DNA from: CAVPRW01 sp046727435 [NCBI: bacterium]
GTDB lineage: Bacteria; Tectomicrobia; Entotheonellia; J063
Assembly (NCBI GenBank): GCA_046727435.1
Contig: JBKPCR010000065.1
Span: 1-7,188 of the forward strand
Direction: 5' to 3'
DNA length: 7,188 nt
This document shows positions 6,553-7,188 of this stretch, one piece after another. The notes below the pieces were generated by a model. That model was not told where the DNA came from and searched no databases. It was given only the letters and a program-made list of their open reading frames with translations. A program made the translations under genes and the position numbers. The stretch's first letter is position 1. Each line of letters opens with the position of its first letter.

Positions 6553-6765
6553 ATGTAGTGGAGCACACCCCGATGCGACATGTCAGCGGGGTCGCGTGCA
6601 GGCAGGATAAACTGGCTCTCACCTTCGTACTGCGGTCTCATGGTTTCCGCCCGGTGGTGGGGCAATGCGGAGTGAACATTGGGCTTCTGACCAACCAAAC
6701 GCGCTGGCAGGCAATCAATGCGCATAAAACTAGGCCACTGCTGGAGGTAGCGTCGTAATCTTCCT
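6553..6765. other. Intergenic region between convergent pglX and the minus-strand gene
   Basis: These 213 bases separate the pglX stop from the stop of the reverse-strand gene. A 66-codon open frame with a GTG start at 6558 runs through it but has no ribosome site and no recognisable protein pattern, so I do not call a gene. Besides the stem-loop at 6567-6592, CCGC/GCGG and GCCC/GGGC complements near 6648-6669 could form a further hairpin. No T-rich tract marks a typical intrinsic terminator for either strand. Confidence 0.5.
6567..6592 (+). terminator. Stem-loop candidate after pglX, possible transcript end
   Basis: ACCCCG (6567-6572) pairs with CGGGGT (6587-6592), enclosing 14 bases that include the self-complementary GACATGTC (6577-6584). 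It lies 14 bases after the pglX stop. A GC-rich stem here could end or protect the mRNA, but there is no following run of T, so it is not a standard intrinsic terminator. It could equally be a protein-binding palindrome. Confidence 0.3.
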
Positions 6766-7188
6766 TTATTCTTGAAGGCGAAACTCTGCCACATTCGTCG
6801 CTTCATACTTGCGACCGATCTGCTTAATATCAGCCAGGCAGCGTATTCCTTTCTTGTCGCGATGCGCATCAATGGCCATTTCATAGTCCGTCGCTCGCAG
6901 CGGCATCGTAATTCTCCGGATGGCTCCACCAACGACCCCAAGAATCGTCGCTGTGCCATCCTCAGCATCCTGCTCTCTGGCAAGGCGAATCACCACGCCA
7001 GCAATAGGAATACCTTCTCCCGGAGATGACTCCCGGAGAAACCGGGCAGCTCTATTCAAGACCGAGACCTCTTCATAGGCAAACTCGATCGGCTGTAGCT
7101 CGGGCACAGAAGATGGGAGGGTAGGGGCCCAAGCAACATCCACCCTGATGCGCCCTGCCTGTCCTGCTGCTGCCAGAAGTCCCGCTAT
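6766..7188 (-). CDS. Uncharacterised protein, C-terminal part (5' end beyond window)
   Basis: The reverse-strand frame is open from the window edge (7188) to TAA at 6768-6766, giving 140 residues; a GTG at 7143 is an internal codon with no evidence of being the start. The visible part has alternating hydrophobic residues suggesting a beta-rich fold: IPIAGVVIRLAREQ, then GTATILGVVGGAIRRITM, then LRATDYEMAIDAHRDKKG, ending in a tail with YEATNVAEFRLQE. This order (IxGxVxxL, then a strand pair, then DYxxAIxAH) resembles uncharacterised bacterial proteins I have seen, but I cannot name the family or a function. It converges on pglX, so it is not part of the BREX operon, though it may belong to the same defence island. 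No membrane segment or catalytic motif is seen. Confidence 0.65.
   Translation of the reverse strand: MAGLLAAAGQAGRIRVDVAWAPTLPSSVPELQPIEFAYEEVSVLNRAARFLRESSPGEGIPIAGVVIRLAREQDAEDGTATILGVVGGAIRRITMPLRATDYEMAIDAHRDKKGIRCLADIKQIGRKYEATNVAEFRLQE

Noticed and set aside
6558-6758. 66-codon forward frame (GTG start) after pglX
   Set aside because: No ribosome site, no recognisable motif, and it spans the pglX stem-loop; likely chance in GC-rich DNA.
6760-6777. Hairpin CTTC/GAAG at the end of the reverse-strand gene as a terminator
   Set aside because: Only four base pairs with a long loop and no T tract in the proper place.
6471-6983. Long reverse frame across the pglX end and the following gap
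   Set aside because: It overlaps well-supported genes in other frames and its composition (many R, P, S) is that of an antisense shadow.
1-7188. CRISPR array, tRNA, rRNA or insertion-sequence transposase
   Set aside because: No regularly spaced repeats, no tRNA-like cloverleaf sequence noticed, and no transposase motifs in any supported frame.

Overview
The window is part of a bacterial phage-defence locus: the end of a BREX type 2 (Pgl, phage growth limitation) kinase gene, pglW, and a complete pglX DNA methyltransferase gene. A compact cluster of toxin-antitoxin genes lies between them on the same strand. The BREX genes are GC-rich (sampled 60-base blocks are about 60-72% G+C), while the first toxin-antitoxin pair is near 45%. 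The phylum cannot be fixed from the sequence. The PIN toxin and its small partner resemble families I associate with Chloroflexota and cyanobacteria, so a GC-rich Chloroflexota-like or similar environmental bacterium is a guess.

Layout. 1-1284 (+): C-terminal 427 codons of pglW, open at the window start. 1347-2782 (+): a yefM-like antitoxin, a yoeB/txe-like ribosome-dependent RNase toxin, a PIN-domain (VapC-like) RNase toxin, a small protein that is probably the PIN antitoxin, and a HicB-like antitoxin without a visible HicA toxin. The first three genes overlap by ATGA junctions and the fourth follows after 2 bases, so at least these four look co-translated. 2875-6552 (+): intact pglX, 1225 residues, with N6-adenine methyltransferase motifs. 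6553-6765: a non-coding gap with one stem-loop candidate. 6766-7188 (-): the end of a convergent uncharacterised gene, open at the window edge.

How the parts may work together. PglW and PglX are core proteins of BREX-2, which normally also needs PglZ, PglY, BrxD and often BrxHI; none of these is in the window. pglW and pglX are direct neighbours in Streptomyces coelicolor, so the toxin-antitoxin cluster looks inserted. The sequence offers a specific trace of this: the 8-mer GAGATCGG occurs near the end of pglW (1250-1257) and again between hicB and pglX (2794-2801). Joining the two copies keeps the pglW frame open until a stop at 2880-2882, which overlaps the pglX start (2875) as in a tight operon. 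This is an inference from a short match and needs comparison with uninterrupted loci. If it is right, the cassette brought a TATAAT promoter element, replaced the last residues of PglW, and placed toxins inside the defence operon, where they could stabilise it or act when the operon is disturbed.

A second notable feature is the drop to about 48% G+C inside pglX at about 4500-4860, in the expected DNA-target recognition region, which suggests exchange of specificity by recombination.
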